Of a stretch of DNA of 8,185 nt, positions 5,342-8,185 are shown one piece after another (position 1 is the first letter of the stretch; each line of letters begins with the position of its first letter). Position numbers and translations under genes: made by a program. This stretch comes from an uncultured Alcaligenaceae bacterium. GTDB taxonomy: Bacteria > Pseudomonadota > Gammaproteobacteria > Burkholderiales > Burkholderiaceae_B. The stretch lies in the NCBI GenBank assembly GCA_937897265.1, contig CALCPT010000069.1, positions 1-8,185 on the forward strand. Direction: 5' to 3'. The notes beneath the pieces were generated by a model that saw only the letters and a list, made by a program, of their open reading frames with translations, had not been told where the DNA came from and made no database searches.

Positions 5342-6745
5342 TCAAATGACTCTCGAGAATTTTGTGATGGATTTGGCCTCACGCAGGTAGCGATCAAAAC
5401 GCATCGCAACGATGCGTGCTAAAAATCGGCCGCGCGGGGTGATGTTGATTGAGTCTTCGGTGACCTCGACCAAGCCATCACATTCAAGTTTTTGCAGTTG
5501 TGCAAGATCGTGCGTAAAGTATGTCGTGAAGTTCATACCCCAGGCGCGTTCAAAACTGGGTATGTTGAGTGTTGACTGGCATAGCAAATCATGAATCGCT
5601 GCGCGTCGAATCTCATCATCGCGTGTCATGACCAAACCCTTTGCAAGCGGCAGTTGTTTTTCATCCAGCGCCTTGTAATAATCAAGCAAGACGCGATGGT
5701 TTTGCGAATAGGTATCACCAATGCGACTAATCGCCGAAACGCCCAATGCAATCAAATCGCAGTCGGCTTGGGTTGAATAGCCTTGAAAATTTCGTTGTAA
5801 AGTGCCGTGCTCTAGTGCGATCGCCAGATCATCTTCTGGTAGCGCGAAGTGATCCATACCAATATAGACATAACCTGCTGCAAGCAATGTAGTGACAGCG
5901 AGCTTAAGCATGGCGAGTTTTTCGGTCGCGCTAGGAATGTCAGCGTTCGCAATGCGTCGTTGCGGCATAAAGCGTTCAGGCAAGTGGGCGTAGCTGTAGA
6001 GCGCAATGCGCTCAGGGCGCCAGGTTAAGACTGTGCTAAGGGTGGCCTGCATTGTGCTAACAGATTGTTTGGGTAAGCCGTAAATCAAATCCAGATTAAT
6101 CGAGCTGAAGCCCAGGGCACGACCTTTTTCGAGAACGGTTTGTGTGAGCTCTGCAGGCTGTAGACGATTGACGGCCTTTTGCACCGCTGGGTCAAGATCC
6201 TGCACGCCGATACTCATGCGGTTAAAGCCGTGATCCGCCAGTAATTCAAGCGTGCCGTCATTGAGCTTGCGCGGATCAATCTCAATTGAACACTCGGCAT
6301 CAAGCGTGAAGGCAAACGCTTGTTTGAGCATCTGCATGAGGCGACTGAGTTGCGCATTGGTTAAAAAGGTGGGTGTGCCACCGCCCAAGTGCAGTTGTGT
6401 CACTTTAGGCGCGGCTGAAAACTCGGCGCGGATGAGGGCGATTTCGAGCTCGAGATAGTCGAGATAGACATCGGCACGCCCACGGTCTTTGGTGGCAATC
6501 TTGTTGCAAGCGCAGTAATAGCAAACCGTATCGCAAAAAGGCAGGTGCACATACAGCGACAACGCAGCGCCTGAGCGTGCGTCTTGACGCTTATGCAACG
6601 CGGTGACGTATTGTGCCACGATGGGCCCTTCGATGAAGCGATCTGCAGTTGGGTACGAGGTATAACGCGGGCCGCTACCATCGTAGCGGGCGATTACCTC
6701 GGGATCAAATTCGACGCCTGCGAGATGGGAATATTGAGGAGGCAT
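5342..6745 (-). CDS. hemN: Oxygen-independent coproporphyrinogen III oxidase (radical SAM)
   Basis: The product is 467 residues, close to the E. coli HemN length of 457. HemN converts coproporphyrinogen III to protoporphyrinogen IX without oxygen, by oxidative decarboxylation of two propionate groups using S-adenosylmethionine and a [4Fe-4S] cluster, in the cytoplasm. The N-terminal R-Y-T-S-Y-P-T-A (27-34) marks true HemN rather than HemW. The radical-SAM cysteines are C71-x3-C75-x2-C78, followed by the HemN-type extra Cys80 and N-K-I. The SAM-binding G-G-G-T-P is at 121-125, and I-E-I-D-P-R (154-159) and N-L-D-L-I-Y-G-L-P (217-225) follow. The C-terminal HemN domain extends to the end. It starts 8 bases after the flavoprotein's stop codon and has no clear Shine-Dalgarno sequence, so its translation is probably coupled to that gene. 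All key residues are intact. Confidence 0.96.
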   Translation of the reverse strand: MPPQYSHLAGVEFDPEVIARYDGSGPRYTSYPTADRFIEGPIVAQYVTALHKRQDARSGAALSLYVHLPFCDTVCYYCACNKIATKDRGRADVYLDYLELEIALIRAEFSAAPKVTQLHLGGGTPTFLTNAQLSRLMQMLKQAFAFTLDAECSIEIDPRKLNDGTLELLADHGFNRMSIGVQDLDPAVQKAVNRLQPAELTQTVLEKGRALGFSSINLDLIYGLPKQSVSTMQATLSTVLTWRPERIALYSYAHLPERFMPQRRIANADIPSATEKLAMLKLAVTTLLAAGYVYIGMDHFALPEDDLAIALEHGTLQRNFQGYSTQADCDLIALGVSAISRIGDTYSQNHRVLLDYYKALDEKQLPLAKGLVMTRDDEIRRAAIHDLLCQSTLNIPSFERAWGMNFTTYFTHDLAQLQKLECDGLVEVTEDSINITPRGRFLARIVAMRFDRYLREAKSITKFSRVI

Positions 6746-6753
6746 GAGGATTT

Positions 6754-7998
6754 TTATGCTGAAGCAACGACTGGAGAATTGCGCAAGGCATCTGGCTCAA
6801 GTTCTGCGGCCATGTGAATATTTTTAAAACACGTGGTCGTGAAATCAAGCGCTGCAGGAAACGTGCCATACATTAAATATTCAATCAGCTCGCGCACCGA
6901 ACGTACCGCTTTGCCAAAGGGTAGTGTTCCGGCGCCTCTGAAAAATAAACCCTTTTGCACATCGCCTTTTAAGGCGGATGCCAATTTCAGATCAATACAA
7001 AATTGACCAATCTTTGCTAAGCCATCGCGCAGGCCGCATTGAGTCAGACAATCCATTCGCTGTGCACAACGGCGTGGGTCTGCTTTAGCGCAGGCTTGCA
7101 TGCGCGGCTCATGTCGTTGATATTGCTTTAGCCAGTGGGTGGCGACTGCCCGGGCTGGCAGGCCGGCAACGCTAATAAACTCGACCATGTTTGCAGGGGT
7201 CGCATTGATCAGCACGCGCTTAAACTCATCGTGCGCATCGCACTCTTGGGTGACGGCAAAGGCGGTGCCAAGTTGCACGGCACTTGCCCCCGCGCCTAAC
7301 CAATGACGAACTTTTTCGTGAGAGTCAATGCCACCGGCTAGGATTAGAGGCGGCGCATCTTTACCTAACCCCAGTTCAGCAAAGAGGGCTTGGCAATCGT
7401 TCAGGACTAAATCAAATTCAAAACGCGGTGCGTGCAGGTCTTCGACCTTGTTGGCGCCCAAGTGGCCGCCAGCGTGACCCGGGTGCTCAATCACAATGGC
7501 GTCAGGGCAGCGCCCCTTTTTAAGCCATTTTTTCATCACAATCGCCACGCCACGGCTTTCAGACAAAATGGGTATCAAACCCATTTGCGGAAAATCAGCC
7601 ACCATGTCAGGCAGATCAAGTGGCAGACCTGCGCCCATCACTAAGACATCTGCGCCGCTTTCGCACGCCTGCTGTACCAAGGCAGGGTGTTGTCGCACCG
7701 CCTTCATAATGTTGACTGCGATAGCGCCGTTGCCTTCAGCTAGTCGTTTGGCCGCTTTGATCTCGCGATCAAGGGCAATTAAGTTGGCCCGATCAATCTG
7801 ATCGCGGTCGCGGCAATGCTCGGTTTGTTCTGCAAGATCAGGATGATGATGGCGCAAATCGATACTAGCGATCGTACCCACGCCATTTTCGCGGGCAACG
7901 GCTCCTGCAAGGCGGTGCGCCGAGACTCCAACCCCCATGCCGCCTTGCACGATTGGTATGAGTTTTTTACCAAGAATATCTAGCGTCTGAAACCACAT
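6754..7998 (-). CDS. Nitronate monooxygenase-like flavoprotein with C-terminal cysteine cluster
   Basis: The product is 414 residues from the ATG at 7998, with AGGGA 7 bases upstream. It is a TIM-barrel FMN protein of the 2-nitropropane dioxygenase/nitronate monooxygenase (also FabK-like) family. Visible marks are I-V-Q-G-G-M-G (16-22), V-N-I-M (95-98), E-H-P-G-H-A-G-G-H-L-G (171-181) with His179 at the usual catalytic position, and the FMN phosphate region A-G-G-I-D (221-225) plus G-A-G-A-S-A-V-Q-L-G-T-A-F (235-247). Family members use FMN to oxidise nitronates or to transfer hydride from NAD(P)H. The specific substrate is not readable. Unusually, the C-terminal third carries Cys303, 311, 317, 321 and 334, which could bind an iron-sulfur cluster or zinc. 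It is first in the operon, 8 bases before hemN, behind an FNR/Dnr-type box, which suggests a role under low oxygen or nitrosative stress. Confidence 0.85.
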   Translation of the reverse strand: MWFQTLDILGKKLIPIVQGGMGVGVSAHRLAGAVARENGVGTIASIDLRHHHPDLAEQTEHCRDRDQIDRANLIALDREIKAAKRLAEGNGAIAVNIMKAVRQHPALVQQACESGADVLVMGAGLPLDLPDMVADFPQMGLIPILSESRGVAIVMKKWLKKGRCPDAIVIEHPGHAGGHLGANKVEDLHAPRFEFDLVLNDCQALFAELGLGKDAPPLILAGGIDSHEKVRHWLGAGASAVQLGTAFAVTQECDAHDEFKRVLINATPANMVEFISVAGLPARAVATHWLKQYQRHEPRMQACAKADPRRCAQRMDCLTQCGLRDGLAKIGQFCIDLKLASALKGDVQKGLFFRGAGTLPFGKAVRSVRELIEYLMYGTFPAALDFTTTCFKNIHMAAELEPDALRNSPVVASA

Positions 7999-8073
7999 GA
8001 GTCCGTCCCTAAGTCGATATGACCTAACTTAGTCGGAATTGAGCCGTGGTGACGACAGGCAAATGTGGGGAAG

Positions 8074-8087
8074 TTGATTTAGAGCAA
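8074..8087. promoter_or_regulatory. FNR/Dnr-type binding box upstream of the flavoprotein-hemN-regulator operon
   Basis: TTGAT-TTAG-AGCAA matches the FNR/Dnr consensus TTGAT-N4-ATCAA at nine of ten defined positions. Its near edge is 76 bases upstream of the operon's first ATG. The regulator at the end of the operon has the E-x-x-S-R helix that reads TTGAT in this family. No clean -10 sits at the class II distance, so the exact promoter is unresolved. The rest of the 7999-8121 leader shows no gene. Confidence 0.6.
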
Positions 8088-8121
8088 AGGAGGGTGAAGT
8101 TTCTTGGTTATTCGACATCTC

Positions 8122-8152
8122 AAAAAAATAAAGGCCCTCTTGAGAGAACCTT
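8122..8152 (-). terminator. Intrinsic terminator of an unseen leftward gene beyond the contig edge
   Basis: Read leftward, AAGGTTCTCT (8152-8143) pairs with AGAGGGCCTT (8140-8131), including two G-U pairs in RNA, and is followed by TATTTTTTT (8130-8122). This is a textbook hairpin plus U-tract. It implies that a leftward gene ended just to the right, and that the flavoprotein-hemN-regulator operon starts its own transcript. Confidence 0.75.
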
Positions 8153-8185
8153 AGATCGGAAGAGCACACGTCTGAACTCCAGTCA
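8153..8185 (+). other. Illumina TruSeq adapter contamination at contig end
   Basis: The final 33 bases begin AGATCGGAAGAGC and continue as the standard TruSeq read-1 adapter through to the last base. This is technical sequence, not genomic, and should be trimmed. Confidence 0.98.

Noticed and set aside
8131..8152. Imperfect palindrome next to the adapter as a library fold-back artefact
   Set aside because: Read leftward it is a fully paired hairpin (with G-U pairs) followed by a seven-T run, which is better explained as a genuine intrinsic terminator.

Overview
The window looks like a contig end from a betaproteobacterium, probably Burkholderiales and perhaps near Alcaligenaceae. This rests on moderate GC, the gene content (peptide-type ABC binding protein, DUF3300 protein, Rap1a/Tai-like protein, HemN next to a Dnr-like regulator) and promoter style. 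The sequence alone does not prove the taxonomy. The last 33 bases (8153-8185) are an Illumina TruSeq adapter, so the genomic sequence ends at about 8152.

Left part (1-4299). A leftward gene for a periplasmic family-5 (peptide/nickel type) substrate-binding protein runs off the left edge. Diverging from it across a 261-base spacer is a cytoplasmic serine beta-lactamase-like hydrolase. Two exported proteins follow on the same strand: a DUF3300 protein with a Gly/Gln/Asn/Arg-rich tail, and a small four-cysteine protein resembling the Rap1a/Tai immunity family. Each is separated from its neighbour by more than 100 bases, with inverted repeats in the gaps. They are probably independent units rather than one operon.

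Middle (4300-4590). A complete tRNA-Leu(UAA) gene with encoded CCA is followed by a 51-base inverted-repeat element. The element looks like the two ends of an IS3-type insertion sequence with the interior missing, and it is flanked by TAA on both sides.

Right part (4591-8152, all leftward). Three genes form a likely operon: a nitronate monooxygenase-like flavoprotein with an extra C-terminal cysteine cluster, hemN (oxygen-independent coproporphyrinogen III oxidase) 8 bases later, and a Dnr-like Crp/Fnr regulator 67 bases after that. An FNR/Dnr-type box (TTGAT-TTAG-AGCAA) lies 76 bases upstream of the first start codon. The regulator carries the E-x-x-S-R recognition-helix motif expected to read TTGAT. 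Together these suggest an oxygen- or NO-responsive, self-regulated heme-synthesis operon. A leftward intrinsic terminator just before the adapter marks the end of the next gene to the right, which isolates this operon.
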